A DNA stretch of 48,243 nucleotides. Source: Colwellia sp. GTDB lineage: Bacteria > Pseudomonadota > Gammaproteobacteria > Enterobacterales > Alteromonadaceae. The DNA lies in the NCBI GenBank assembly GCA_020630795.1, contig JAHDIK010000003.1:1-48243 (forward strand), given 5' to 3'. The stretch's first letter is position 1, and each line of letters opens with the position of its first letter. A model generated the notes under the pieces. It did not search any database. It was given only the letters and a program-made list of their open reading frames with translations, and had not been told where the DNA came from. A program made the position numbers and the translations under genes. Shown piece after piece: positions 16,118 to 25,334 of the stretch.

Positions 16118-18058
16118 TTGAGTAGTGTTAGAGCGAAATATTGGAAAATGCTGGGGCTTCTAGCGTTAATATTTGTTATTTTTACCTATGTACTTTTTGT
16201 TACAGAGTTAGCTCGAGAAGTTAAGTCGCCATTTTTTAATTACCCCGAAGAAACCTTTACGTTATCAGAGTCTCAGCCTCTAACAGCGTCAGACGAACTC
16301 GTGAGTTCAGCTCTTTTGTTACCTTTAGCGAAGCACAACGATAAACTTTTACTCATTGTGAGTAACAAACAATCTGCTACACGTGTGGTGCCACTTCGTA
16401 ATGTAACCTATGTGGTAATGTTGAGTTTGTTGTTCCCATTGACCGCTTTTATCATCATTTCGTTTGTTGTATTTACCTTGGCAACTAATTATCAACGAAG
16501 TAAGTTGGATAAAATACTTGCTCCTATGTGCGAGCAAGCTGACAATTTGATTACTACCTTTGGTCATGAGCGCTCCGAAAAACAGTCTTATTCATCACTG
16601 TCTAAATTAAATTTATCGTTAGAAGATCTCACGAAGTACGCCAAACTCTATCAAACTAAAGCCGAGCAAAGTTCGTATTGCGATAAATTAACGTCTTTAA
16701 TTAATCGCCATAAATTTCTTGAACATATCAATGAGCAAATTTCTAAATCGAGCGCACAGAAAACAAAGTGTGGGTTATTGTTTATCGATTTAGACGGCTT
16801 TAAGCAAGTGAATGATTCGTTTGGTCATTCATTTGGTGATGAAGTGCTTATCCAGGTTGCAGAACGCTTGCAAAGTATTGTACGAAGCCAAAATTTAAAC
16901 TTTAGTACAAACGAACAAGACAAAGAGTATAACTTGTCGCGGTTAGGTGGTGATGAGTTTACATTGTTTATTGAAACTATTGATGACCCTGAACGAACCG
17001 TTAATATTGCTAAGCGCGTGCTAAAAGAACTAGAGCGTGATTTTGTATTAGGTAATAAACTCGTAAAAATTAGCGCAAGTATAGGTATTGCGGTTTATCC
17101 TGATAGTGCTAATAGCCCAGAAGCATTGGTGCAAATGGCCGATGTTGCTATGTATCGTGCAAAAAATGAAGGGCGCGGAATCTATCGTATTTATTCTCCT
17201 GAAATGGGCAGTAAATTAAGACGATACCATTATTTATTAGAAGAAATGAGATTAGGTATTGCATCAAATAGCTTCTTTTTAACCTTCCAACCAATTATCC
17301 ATGTTGATGGGTGTGCTATCAGTTATTTCGAAGCTTTGGTTCGCTGGCAACACCCAATTGAAGGTTTGGTTACACCTGCTGAGTTTATTCCTATTGCGGA
17401 AGACTCAAATCAAATTTTAGTGTTAGGTGATTGGATTTTGAATGAAGCTTGCCGACAAATGGCTGCTTGGTATCATGCTGGTATGACTAAAACGAAAATT
17501 TCGGTCAATGTTTCGGGAGTTCAGCTTAAGCATCGCTCTATTTATGACTGGGTAATGGAAGCGGTTAACAAAAGTGGGTTACCCGCTAAATCTCTCATGT
17601 TAGAAATTACTGAGTCATGTTTTATCGATATTTCAGACAATATTATTGATGAATTAGAGAAGCTTAGAAGCGAAGGGATTTATATCGCTATCGACGATTT
17701 TGGTACAGGCTTTAGTTCGTTGTCAGTGTTAGCAACATTACCTGTAGATGTATTGAAAATTGATCGTATGTTTGTGACAGAAGCGAGTAAAAACGAGAAA
17801 TACCGTAAAATTTTGAAGTCAATTGTAGAGTTATCGCAACGATTAAATTTAAAAGTAGTTGCTGAAGGTATTGAAGAAGTTATTCAATTAGAGCTACTTA
17901 AATCTCTAGGTGTAGTTTATATACAAGGGTATTTAATTAGTCGCCCAGAAAGTTCAAGAAACGTAGGGAATAAGGTGTTAAGACAAGGTACTAACCACTT
18001 AGCACACATGGGCACAGGTACGTGGAGTCCATCAACTTCTCGCGTAATTAACCAGTAA
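16118..18058 (+). CDS. membrane GGDEF-EAL protein
   Basis: A 646-residue cyclic di-GMP enzyme. Two transmembrane helices (about residues 12-32 and 90-118) bracket a short periplasmic loop and serve as a minimal sensor. The GGDEF domain (about 185-360) has the intact motif RLGGDEF at 275-281. The position of the inhibitory RxxD I-site reads DKEY, so product inhibition is probably absent. The EAL domain (about 375-620) keeps EALVRW, the EITES, DDFGTGFSS and KIDRMFV motifs, and the terminal EGIEE, so phosphodiesterase activity is plausible too. The start is TTG with an AAAAGGGA seven bases upstream. Which activity dominates is not visible. Confidence 0.93.
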   Translation: MSSVRAKYWKMLGLLALIFVIFTYVLFVTELAREVKSPFFNYPEETFTLSESQPLTASDELVSSALLLPLAKHNDKLLLIVSNKQSATRVVPLRNVTYVVMLSLLFPLTAFIIISFVVFTLATNYQRSKLDKILAPMCEQADNLITTFGHERSEKQSYSSLSKLNLSLEDLTKYAKLYQTKAEQSSYCDKLTSLINRHKFLEHINEQISKSSAQKTKCGLLFIDLDGFKQVNDSFGHSFGDEVLIQVAERLQSIVRSQNLNFSTNEQDKEYNLSRLGGDEFTLFIETIDDPERTVNIAKRVLKELERDFVLGNKLVKISASIGIAVYPDSANSPEALVQMADVAMYRAKNEGRGIYRIYSPEMGSKLRRYHYLLEEMRLGIASNSFFLTFQPIIHVDGCAISYFEALVRWQHPIEGLVTPAEFIPIAEDSNQILVLGDWILNEACRQMAAWYHAGMTKTKISVNVSGVQLKHRSIYDWVMEAVNKSGLPAKSLMLEITESCFIDISDNIIDELEKLRSEGIYIAIDDFGTGFSSLSVLATLPVDVLKIDRMFVTEASKNEKYRKILKSIVELSQRLNLKVVAEGIEEVIQLELLKSLGVVYIQGYLISRPESSRNVGNKVLRQGTNHLAHMGTGTWSPSTSRVINQ

Positions 18059-18130
18059 TTTTATTGTGTTGAATTACGCTCTTAATAAGTGTCCTCTTAT
18101 AAGTTAATGCTTGTATTGTTGTATTAAAGT

Positions 18131-18166
18131 AAAAAGCGCATTGAATAGAAATTCAATGCGCTTTTT
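18131..18166. terminator. bidirectional terminator between GGDEF-EAL gene and trpA
   Basis: A perfect 16-bp stem AAAAAGCGCATTGAAT/ATTCAATGCGCTTTTT with loop AGAA. A T-tract follows on both strands, so it ends the GGDEF-EAL transcript on plus and the trp operon on minus. Confidence 0.9.
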
Positions 18167-18217
18167 ACGTTTTAGGTTTCGTTTAAGGTACAGCGTAACA
18201 ATAAACGTATTAAGTAT

Positions 18218-19048
18218 TTAGCGAGTAGCTGCTTTCATATCTGATACGAAACGAGAAAGTTCGGTATTCATTGCTGAAAAATTATTAAGGTTGTTTTCAA
18301 TAATCTTTACAACGGCTGAGCCACTAATTGCTCCGGCTGCACCTGCAACTAACGCTTCTTTTACCTGTTCTGGCGCAGAAATACCAAAGCCAAGTACTGG
18401 TGGTGCAGCTTGGTACTTTGTTAAGGCATTTATAAGCGTATTTGCGGGCATAGACGCTTTAGTTTCGGTACCTGTAACACCAGCACGACTTAATACGTAG
18501 GTGTATCCAGCTCCATACTCAGCAACCTTTTGAAAGGTTTCATCACTTGCATTTGGTGGAGCGATAAAAATAGGCGCTATACCATGTTTAAGTGCAGCTT
18601 CTCTAAACGGTTCACACTCTCTAATCGGTAAGTCTGCTATAAGAACTGAATCTACACCGGCTTCAGCCATATCGGCATAAAACTTATCTAAACCTCGAGC
18701 AAAAATTAAGTTGCCGTACAACAATAAGCCAATTGGAATACTCGGCGCGTATTCGCGCACTTTTGTGAGAATTTCAATGCATGTATCTGTTGTTGTTCCA
18801 GCATTAATAGCTCGTAATGCGGCCATTTGAATGGTTACGCCATCAGCACTTGGATCAGAAAACGGAATACCTAGTTCTAATGCATCGGCACCAGAATCGA
18901 TGAGTGTTTTAATGACTTCAAATGATTGTTCAGCGTTAGGATCTCCAATTGTTACAAATGGAATAAATGCGCCTTCACCTTTGGCTTTTAAGTCAGAGAA
19001 ACAGTCATCGTAACGCTGACCTGCGGTAAGTTGATTAGATAGAGTCAT
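18218..19048 (-). CDS. trpA: tryptophan synthase alpha chain
   Basis: A 276-residue TIM-barrel subunit that cleaves indole-3-glycerol phosphate to indole and glyceraldehyde-3-phosphate, channelling indole to TrpB. Catalytic Glu58 and Asp69 (equal to E. coli Glu49 and Asp60) lie in [14 protein letters not shown]. Loop motif SRAGVTGTE and phosphate site [19 protein letters not shown] are intact. Last gene of the trp operon: its ATG overlaps the trpB stop by one base (TAATG), indicating translational coupling. The strong terminator at 18131-18166 follows. Confidence 0.98.
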   Translation of the reverse strand: MTLSNQLTAGQRYDDCFSDLKAKGEGAFIPFVTIGDPNAEQSFEVIKTLIDSGADALELGIPFSDPSADGVTIQMAALRAINAGTTTDTCIEILTKVREYAPSIPIGLLLYGNLIFARGLDKFYADMAEAGVDSVLIADLPIRECEPFREAALKHGIAPIFIAPPNASDETFQKVAEYGAGYTYVLSRAGVTGTETKASMPANTLINALTKYQAAPPVLGFGISAPEQVKEALVAGAAGAISGSAVVKIIENNLNNFSAMNTELSRFVSDMKAATR

Positions 19049-20265
19049 TACGCTTCTCCTTCTTGAGCTGTTAATACGGTATGAACGTGAGCCAAATCTT
19101 TGTCTCCACGGCCTGAAAGGTTAACGAGAATAATCGTTTCTTCAGTTACTTCATCCGCCATTTTTAAAGCCTGTGCCAGAGCGTGTGAAGATTCAAGTGC
19201 AGGAATAATTCCTTCATGTTTTGCTAATGCTTGAAATGCCGCTAATGCTTCATCATCGTTAATAGGAACATAAGTTGCTCTGCCTGTATCTTTTAAGAAG
19301 GCATGTTGAGGCCCTACTGCGGGGTAATCTAAACCTGCTGAAATAGAGTAAGACTCTTCAATTTGTCCGTGGTCATCTTGCATTATGTAAGTGTAGTTAC
19401 CATGAAGCATGCCTTTAGAACCAGCAACTAATGTAGCACCGTGTTGATTGGTGTTTATGCCTTTACCACCAGCTTCTACTCCGACTAACTTCACGTCAGT
19501 TTCTTTGATGAAGTCGCTGAACATACCGATTGCGTTTGAACCACCACCAATACACGCAATAACATAATCAGGAAGACGTCCTTCCTCTTCTAGTAATTGC
19601 TGTTTGGCTTCTTCACCAATCATTTTTTGAAATTCACGTACGATTGTAGGGAATGGATGTGGACCTGCGGCAGTACCCAATAAATAGTGAGCATTGTCGT
19701 AGTTTGCAGACCAATCTCTAAGTGCTTCATTCACCGCGTCTTTCAATGTTCCGCTTCCGGCAGTTACAGGAATAACCTCTGCTCCCATAAGCTTCATTCT
19801 GAAAACATTAGGTTGTTGGCGTTCGCAGTCTATCGCACCCATGTATACACGACACTTTAGTCCTAATAGCGAACATGCTATCGCTGTTGCGACACCGTGT
19901 TGGCCTGCGCCAGTTTCCGCAATAATTTCTGTTTTACCCATTCGTTTTGCAAGTAACGCTTGGCCTAAAACTTGGTTCGTTTTATGCGCACCACCGTGCA
20001 ACAAGTCTTCACGTTTTAGGTAAATTTTGGCCAGTGGATTTTTAACCAAGTTTCTACAACGTGTTAGTGGAGTAGGGCGGCCTGCATAACTGGTGAGTAA
20101 CTTGTTGAATTCATCTAAAAACGCTTGATCAGATTGAGAGGCAATAAACTCTTGCTCTAGTTGTTCAAGTGCAGGAACTAACAATTCACCTACAAACATT
20201 CCTCCAAATTCGCCGAAATACGCTGGAAGTGATGCTTTTACTTTACTTTGTGTATTCTCTGTCAT
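19048..20265 (-). CDS. trpB: tryptophan synthase beta chain
   Basis: A 405-residue PLP enzyme that joins indole with serine to give tryptophan. The PLP lysine is in HGGAHKTNQ, the phosphate-binding loop is [10 protein letters not shown], and [11 protein letters not shown] is the substrate loop. Start at [12 protein letters not shown], one base after the trpCF stop (TAA A ATG). The open frame runs 25 codons further upstream, but that part lies inside trpCF and is not family-like. The start has GGA nearby. Next gene trpA overlaps by one base. Confidence 0.98.
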   Translation of the reverse strand: MTENTQSKVKASLPAYFGEFGGMFVGELLVPALEQLEQEFIASQSDQAFLDEFNKLLTSYAGRPTPLTRCRNLVKNPLAKIYLKREDLLHGGAHKTNQVLGQALLAKRMGKTEIIAETGAGQHGVATAIACSLLGLKCRVYMGAIDCERQQPNVFRMKLMGAEVIPVTAGSGTLKDAVNEALRDWSANYDNAHYLLGTAAGPHPFPTIVREFQKMIGEEAKQQLLEEEGRLPDYVIACIGGGSNAIGMFSDFIKETDVKLVGVEAGGKGINTNQHGATLVAGSKGMLHGNYTYIMQDDHGQIEESYSISAGLDYPAVGPQHAFLKDTGRATYVPINDDEALAAFQALAKHEGIIPALESSHALAQALKMADEVTEETIILVNLSGRGDKDLAHVHTVLTAQEGEA

Positions 20266-20266
20266 T

Positions 20267-21670
20267 TTAATAATTCCGTATTGTCGCGAAAACGTGTTGA
20301 AGCTTTTCGCTGCATTTAATACCTGGGCTTTGTTCAACACCTGAGTTGAGATCTAAGCCGAATAAATCATGTGCAGTAAGTTGTGATACCGCCTGTTCTA
20401 TATTTTCACCGCTAATGCCGCCTGCTAAAAAGCAGGTTGATAAAGATTGCTGAGTATCAGCTAACTCTCGCCAGTTAAACGGTTGGCCGCTTCCAGCATT
20501 TTTGCCATCAAGAACATAATGTTTAACGTTTTCTAAAGTAAGTTCAGGAATGTTACTTTCAACGCTTGCCGCTTTCCAAATAGCACAATTTGTTACGTTA
20601 ATTTCGCTAAAGGCGTGATGTAAATCTTCAATATAACGACTGTCTTCATTACCATGGAGCTGCACTGCACTAAGGTTCAGTTTTTTCGCCAGTGATGCAA
20701 CTTGAACTACGTCGTGATTAACAAAAACGCCAACATAATTGAGGGAAGGCTGTTGGGTAACAATGTTCAGTGCTTGTTGTTCGTTTATGCAGCGAGGAGA
20801 CTTTTCTGCAAATATTAAGCCTCCGTATGCTGCGCCAGACTCAGTAGCTGATTGCGCGTAATTAGGCGCAGTTAATCCGCAAACTTTATTATGCCCAAAA
20901 ATTAGTTTTCTACAGGCTAAATCAATATCATCTTCCGCCATTAAAGAGCTACCAACTAAAAATCCATCCACCGCTGGCGCTAATTCACGTACCTGTGCGT
21001 TTGTATAAATTCCTGATTCTGAAATAACAATTCTGTCGTTGGGCAATGTTGGAGCATAATCAAAGGTACGTGCAATATCGGTAGATAGATCACGTAGATT
21101 TCTATTATTGATACCAATAAGTTTTGCGCCAAGCGCGACAGCTCGATCACGTTCTTCGTCGTTAGATATTTCAGTTAAAATTGCTAAATTGTATTGCTCG
21201 GCTACTGCGGCAAGCTCTTTATACTCATCATCATTTAACACACTTAGCATAAGTAAAATTGCATCTGCCCCATAATAACGAGCAAGGTAAACTTGGTAGG
21301 TATCAATGAAAAAGTCTTTATTTAGAACGGGGCTTTTAACACAACTCGTTACTGTTTTTAGATAGTCGTACGTACCTTGAAAGTATTTTTCGTCAGTTAA
21401 TACTGAAATTGCTGCTGCGTATTTGTCATAAATTGTACAAATTTCTTCTACGTCAAAATCAGGACGAATTAATCCTTTCGATGGCGATGCTTTTTTACAT
21501 TCTAATATAAAGCCAGCATAAGGCTTTTCTTCTGTACGTGTAAGTGCCGCATACATATCTTTTTCTGTAGGAACTAACTCACCAATAAATGATTCAAGTG
21601 GTAAGGACTTTTTAAGCTCTTCAACCGTTACACGTTTATCGATAACGATTTTTTCTAATATATTTGCCAT
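20267..21670 (-). CDS. trpC: fused indole-3-glycerol-phosphate synthase / phosphoribosylanthranilate isomerase
   Basis: A 467-residue bifunctional enzyme, usually trpCF. The N-terminal IGPS half (about 1-255) starts [13 protein letters not shown] and shows [30 protein letters not shown] and ISESGI. The C-terminal PRAI half (about 256-467) shows KVCGLT with catalytic Cys near 259, [17 protein letters not shown] [13 protein letters not shown], and GGISGENI. Both active sites look intact. It catalyses steps 3 and 4 of the pathway. Fusion is the usual enterobacterial and Alteromonadales arrangement. Gap to trpD is one base. Confidence 0.97.
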   Translation of the reverse strand: MANILEKIVIDKRVTVEELKKSLPLESFIGELVPTEKDMYAALTRTEEKPYAGFILECKKASPSKGLIRPDFDVEEICTIYDKYAAAISVLTDEKYFQGTYDYLKTVTSCVKSPVLNKDFFIDTYQVYLARYYGADAILLMLSVLNDDEYKELAAVAEQYNLAILTEISNDEERDRAVALGAKLIGINNRNLRDLSTDIARTFDYAPTLPNDRIVISESGIYTNAQVRELAPAVDGFLVGSSLMAEDDIDLACRKLIFGHNKVCGLTAPNYAQSATESGAAYGGLIFAEKSPRCINEQQALNIVTQQPSLNYVGVFVNHDVVQVASLAKKLNLSAVQLHGNEDSRYIEDLHHAFSEINVTNCAIWKAASVESNIPELTLENVKHYVLDGKNAGSGQPFNWRELADTQQSLSTCFLAGGISGENIEQAVSQLTAHDLFGLDLNSGVEQSPGIKCSEKLQHVFATIRNY

Positions 21671-21671
21671 G

Positions 21672-22700
21672 CTATTTATTCACCTCATTGCTATTTGACA
21701 CTTCAACGAGTTTATTTAATGTGTCCATTGCTTTACCTGATGCCAATACGTCGCTCGCTATGTTAGCTGCATCAATTAAGTTGTTTGCTTTGTTATGTAA
21801 GTAAAGTAGGGCCGCACAGTTAATGATGACCGCTGAGTTATGAGCTGGTAACCCATTGCCACTTAATATGGCTTTAATATAGTCAGCATTTTCTTGAGGT
21901 GTGCCGCCTTTAATATCTTCTAGCGTATAACGTGATAAACCAAAATCTTCGGGCGTAATTGTTTTATCAGTTAGTTGACCATCTTGTAATTCGATAACTT
22001 GTGTCTCACCGTGTAGTGCTATTTCGTCGAGGCCGCTACCGTGGACTACCCAGCTACGTTTTACGCCGGTAAGCTGTAAACTTTGCGCCATAACAGGTAG
22101 TAACTCAGGAGAATATACACCGAGTAACATCGTTGACGGGAACGAAGGGTTAACTAATGGGCCTAAAATATTAAACAACGTACGAACGCCCATTGCCTTT
22201 CTTACGGGGCCAGCATATTTAAAACCAGGGTGATACGCTGGAGCATATAAAAAGCATAAATTAGCTTGTTTTAAGCATTCGCTAGCCGTTTCAGGTGACA
22301 TAGACAAGTTAACACCTAGCGCTTCAAGTAGATCGGCAGAGCCAGACATGCTTGAAACACTGCGGTTACCATGTTTCGCCATTTTTAATCCGCAAGCGGC
22401 TGCCAATATTGCAGCTGTAGTCGAGATATTAATCGTATTTGCACCGTCGCCGCCCGTACCAACACAGTCTGCTACACCTTGACTTTGCTTAGGGAAATCG
22501 GTCGCACAAGAGCGTACCGCAATAGCTGCGCCTGCAATTTCCTCAGAGGTTTCACCTTTTATTTTTAATGCGGTAAGTGCTGCTGCTAGTAAAGCAGGCT
22601 CTACATTGCCATTAAATACATCAGTAAAAAACGTTTCAGCTTGTGCTTGGTTTAAAGATTTACCATCAACTAATTGTTGTAAAATAGTGTTGTTAGCCAT
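21672..22700 (-). CDS. trpD: anthranilate phosphoribosyltransferase
   Basis: A 342-residue enzyme transferring phosphoribose from PRPP to anthranilate. The PRPP/Mg motif CVGTGGDGANTINIST is intact, as are KHGNRSVSSMSGSADLLEALG, the KYAGPVRKAMGVRTLFNILGPL anthranilate site and the GLDEIAL stretch. It is not fused to trpG here, unlike in E. coli where the two are one polypeptide. It lies 9 bases after trpG. Confidence 0.97.
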   Translation of the reverse strand: MANNTILQQLVDGKSLNQAQAETFFTDVFNGNVEPALLAAALTALKIKGETSEEIAGAAIAVRSCATDFPKQSQGVADCVGTGGDGANTINISTTAAILAAACGLKMAKHGNRSVSSMSGSADLLEALGVNLSMSPETASECLKQANLCFLYAPAYHPGFKYAGPVRKAMGVRTLFNILGPLVNPSFPSTMLLGVYSPELLPVMAQSLQLTGVKRSWVVHGSGLDEIALHGETQVIELQDGQLTDKTITPEDFGLSRYTLEDIKGGTPQENADYIKAILSGNGLPAHNSAVIINCAALLYLHNKANNLIDAANIASDVLASGKAMDTLNKLVEVSNSNEVNK

Positions 22701-22709
22701 AATCGTTCC

Positions 22710-23366
22710 TTAATTTTTTTTCTGAGTCTGTGAATTAAACAGTACAGATAAATGTTCTAAGCTTTGCTCAAGCAAATTGCTACCGTATGTTGTTAAGATG
22801 GACTCAGGATGAAACTGAAAACCCAAAACAGCGTCAGCGGAATGCTGAACAGCCATAGGCAATACGTCATGCTTTTCAGTTTCAAATTGAGCAATCATTT
22901 CAATTGTGTCAGGCATCGACGTAGCAACGAGTGAGTGATAACGCGCAACAGGTAGTGGGTTTGCAATATTCGCAAAAGCCCCCTCTGCAGTGTGAGTAAC
23001 GTTTGACGATTTACCGTGAACGATTTCAGGCGCTCTACCTATTACTCCACCGTAGTGTTGTATCAGTGCTTGATGACCTAAACAGATACCTAGAATAGGG
23101 AATTTCCCCACTGTTTTACGGATTAATTCCATTAAGCAACCAGCATGACTAGGGTCACCGGGCCCCGGAGAGAGCACTAAAATTACGCCGTTGTCGTTGA
23201 GCTGAGCTTCTTTGTTGAGTTGTTCGATAATGTAATCAGCAGAAAGCGTATTTCTGTATATTAACGGCGAAAAGCCTAAGCATCTAAACTCGTCTACAAG
23301 GTTGTAGGTAAAAGAGTCTAAGTTGTCGAGCATAATAATACGCGGCTTAGTGTTTGATTGTGTCAT
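22710..23366 (-). CDS. trpG: anthranilate synthase component II (glutamine amidotransferase)
   Basis: A 218-residue class I amidotransferase that feeds ammonia to TrpE. Nucleophile elbow LGICLGHQAL carries the catalytic Cys, and the His-Glu pair is in QFHPESIL. PGPGDPSHAG is the oxyanion region. It starts one base before the trpE stop ends, with an overlap at position 23366, and is a separate gene from trpD. Confidence 0.97.
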   Translation of the reverse strand: MTQSNTKPRIIMLDNLDSFTYNLVDEFRCLGFSPLIYRNTLSADYIIEQLNKEAQLNDNGVILVLSPGPGDPSHAGCLMELIRKTVGKFPILGICLGHQALIQHYGGVIGRAPEIVHGKSSNVTHTAEGAFANIANPLPVARYHSLVATSMPDTIEMIAQFETEKHDVLPMAVQHSADAVLGFQFHPESILTTYGSNLLEQSLEHLSVLFNSQTQKKN

Positions 23367-25009
23367 TACACATCCTCCTTTGTAACAAACGAGGACGTTT
23401 GAAGTGCTAACTCAGTTTGTTCAGCCAACGTTATAGCGTTGATAACTGCTTGAGCTTTTTGTTTTGTTTCATTAGCTTCAGATTGTGGATCTGAGTCATA
23501 TACAACACCAGCACCAGCTTGAACTTGCGCCATGCCGTTATTATTTACAAATGCGGAACGAATAACGATACACGTATCCATTTCACCTTTACCCGTTAAG
23601 TAGCCTACCGCTCCACCATAACTTCCTCTGCGTTTTCCTTCTACCTTTCGAATAAGTTCAGTCGCTTTAACTTTAGGCGCGCCTGAGAGTGTTCCCATAT
23701 TCATACATGCTTGGTAGGCGTGTAACGCATCTAAATCGTTATCTAGTGTTCCACAAACACGAGAAACTAAATGCATTACATGTGAGTATCTATCAACTTT
23801 TAATAGGTCGGCAACATGACGCGTGCCTGGCTGACTTACTCGTGCAATATCATTACGGGCTAAATCTACCAGCATAATATGTTCAGCAAGTTCTTTTTTA
23901 TCTAAACGTAAATCAAGCTCTATGCGGCTATCTAAATCAGGAGAGAAACTGCCATCGGCGTTAAAACCACGTGGGCGAGTACCTGCTATAGGGTAAATTT
24001 CAACTTGACGGTTTTTGTGTTGATATTTTAACGCAGACTCTGGTGATGCGCCGAATATACAAAACTCGCTGTCTTTCAGGTAAAACATATATGGGCTAGG
24101 GTTACTTTGCTTTAATGATTTATACGCATTTAACGTATTAGAACAAGGTAAACTAAATGTGCGAGATGGTACGACTTGAAAGATATCTCCCGCCTTAATG
24201 TTTTCTTTTAACTGGTTAACATTGTCACAAAACGCTTCATCGGAAATGTCTGTTTTTACTTCAATTGACGTATTAGTGCTTGATTTGTCGTGTTGAGTTG
24301 CCGTGTAGCTTTGAGTTAATAGCGATTTTAGTTCTGTAATACGCTCGCGAATACGTTGATCATTTTCTTTAGTGTCGGCTCCAGAAAAAATATTACCAAT
24401 AATTTCTGAGGTTTGTTCTTCATGATCAATAACAATAAGTGTTTCAGCTAAATAATATACGAAGTCAGGGCAAGTATTGTCGCCATGAGTAACGTCGGGG
24501 AGTTTTTCACTCATCGACATCATATCGAAAGCAAATACACCACCAAGAAAAACTGAAAAGTCGTGCAGCTCGTCGCCATGTGCAGGGGATAATTGATTAA
24601 ACAAACGTAAACATTGAAACGGGTTTATTGCCAATAAACGAGATTTTTCATCAAGTTGTTCAGTAATTTCAGGAAATATTGCAATTAACGTTTGTGAGTT
24701 TACTTCTAATGCTGCATGTGATTTTAATGCTTGTTCTGCAAACTGTAATGCGGCTTTACCGTTAGTTGTGAGTGCGGTAAAAGTTACTCTATTTGCTTCA
24801 CATACTATTTTTAAAGCTGCATCAGTAAGCAATAAGCTTTTTAGTTGATGTTTTTTGTCGATTTCGGCAGATTCTAGCAACAAGTTATGGTTACTTTCAC
24901 CACAAATTTTATGGTAAACCGCTAACGGGTCTGCTTGGTAATTTGCCGTATCTGATAAAGTATGTACTTCACCAATGGCAAGGGTATTCATATATTGTTG
25001 GGTATTCAT
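23366..25009 (-). CDS. trpE: anthranilate synthase component I
   Basis: A 547-residue chorismate-utilising subunit, first gene of the operon. Feedback site LLES at residues 44-47 implies inhibition by tryptophan. Catalytic motifs: GASPESALKY, PIAGTRPRG, ELDLRLDKKELAEHIMLVDLARND, GTLSGAPKVKA and QAGAGVVYDSDP. AGGA seven bases before the ATG at 25009 favours the first of two nearby ATGs. It is controlled by the leader peptide and attenuator upstream. One-base coupling to trpG. Confidence 0.97.
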   Translation of the reverse strand: MNTQQYMNTLAIGEVHTLSDTANYQADPLAVYHKICGESNHNLLLESAEIDKKHQLKSLLLTDAALKIVCEANRVTFTALTTNGKAALQFAEQALKSHAALEVNSQTLIAIFPEITEQLDEKSRLLAINPFQCLRLFNQLSPAHGDELHDFSVFLGGVFAFDMMSMSEKLPDVTHGDNTCPDFVYYLAETLIVIDHEEQTSEIIGNIFSGADTKENDQRIRERITELKSLLTQSYTATQHDKSSTNTSIEVKTDISDEAFCDNVNQLKENIKAGDIFQVVPSRTFSLPCSNTLNAYKSLKQSNPSPYMFYLKDSEFCIFGASPESALKYQHKNRQVEIYPIAGTRPRGFNADGSFSPDLDSRIELDLRLDKKELAEHIMLVDLARNDIARVSQPGTRHVADLLKVDRYSHVMHLVSRVCGTLDNDLDALHAYQACMNMGTLSGAPKVKATELIRKVEGKRRGSYGGAVGYLTGKGEMDTCIVIRSAFVNNNGMAQVQAGAGVVYDSDPQSEANETKQKAQAVINAITLAEQTELALQTSSFVTKEDV

Positions 25010-25043
25010 GTGTATTCCTATGGTTTAACTTAGTGTTGTATTG

Positions 25044-25076
25044 TCATCCAGCGTAAATAGGCAACAGCCACCACAT
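25044..25076 (-). other. second Trp-Trp mini-ORF in the trpE leader
   Basis: Ten codons plus stop reading MWWLLPIYAG, lying between the attenuator terminator and trpE, 34 bases before the trpE ATG. Tandem Trp codons directly after the start are notable in a trp leader, but there is no good Shine-Dalgarno and no hairpin after it. It may be chance, or a second Trp-sensing element at the translational level. Confidence 0.25.
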
Positions 25077-25137
25077 AAACCAACTTTTAACTTTAACTAA
25101 TATCATTATTATCTCTATTTTCAATCGTATAAAACGT

Positions 25138-25167
25138 AAAAAACCCGCTCAATTAAGCAGGTTTTTT
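25138..25167 (-). terminator. trp operon attenuator terminator (segments 3:4)
   Basis: On the minus strand, AAAAAACCTGCT pairs with AGCGGGTTTTTT (one G-U pair, 6-base loop) and ends in six T. It lies downstream of the TrpL stop. Segment 3 (AACCTGCTT, 25155-25163) can instead pair over nine bases with segment 2 (AAGTAGGTT, 25208-25216), forming the antiterminator. It also reads as a terminator on plus, where it would shield rnm from read-through. Confidence 0.9.
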
Positions 25168-25207
25168 GGAATTTTTTGAGTATATTTTAGATACAAACAA
25201 TTGCCAC

Positions 25208-25216
25208 AACCTACTT
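25208..25216 (-). promoter_or_regulatory. trp antiterminator segment 2
   Basis: AAGTAGGTT on the minus strand overlaps the TrpL stop codon. It can form a 9-bp helix with segment 3 at 25155-25163 (one G-U pair), or part of a pause hairpin with the preceding CTAC (CTAC-ATAA-GTAG). When the ribosome stalls on the Trp codons this segment is free to pair with segment 3 and prevents termination. Confidence 0.8.
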
Positions 25217-25283
25217 ATGTAGAATTATGCCACCACCAAATTAATAAAATAGTTTGTTTTGCTAGTATCATTATTGAGTTCAT
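25215..25283 (-). CDS. trpL: trp operon leader peptide
   Basis: A 22-residue peptide ending in WWWHNST with three consecutive TGG codons at 25230-25238, seven residues before the stop. It begins MNSIMILAKQ; a second ATG at codon 5 is possible. It is followed by the 2:3 antiterminator and 3:4 terminator, so ribosome stalling at low Trp-tRNA would allow transcription into trpE. The placement, divergent from rnm, matches E. coli. Too short for usual gene callers. Confidence is high because all parts of the attenuation mechanism are present. Confidence 0.9.
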   Translation of the reverse strand: MNSIMILAKQTILLIWWWHNST

Positions 25284-25334
25284 CTCAGTAAACTTGCCCG
25301 CAGGCATTTAAAATCCCCTATAGAAGAACCCATT

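Noticed and set aside
20266..20340. Extended start of trpB
   Set aside because: The extra 25 codons lie inside the trpCF coding region and are not part of TrpB; the ATG at 20265 is one base after the trpCF stop.
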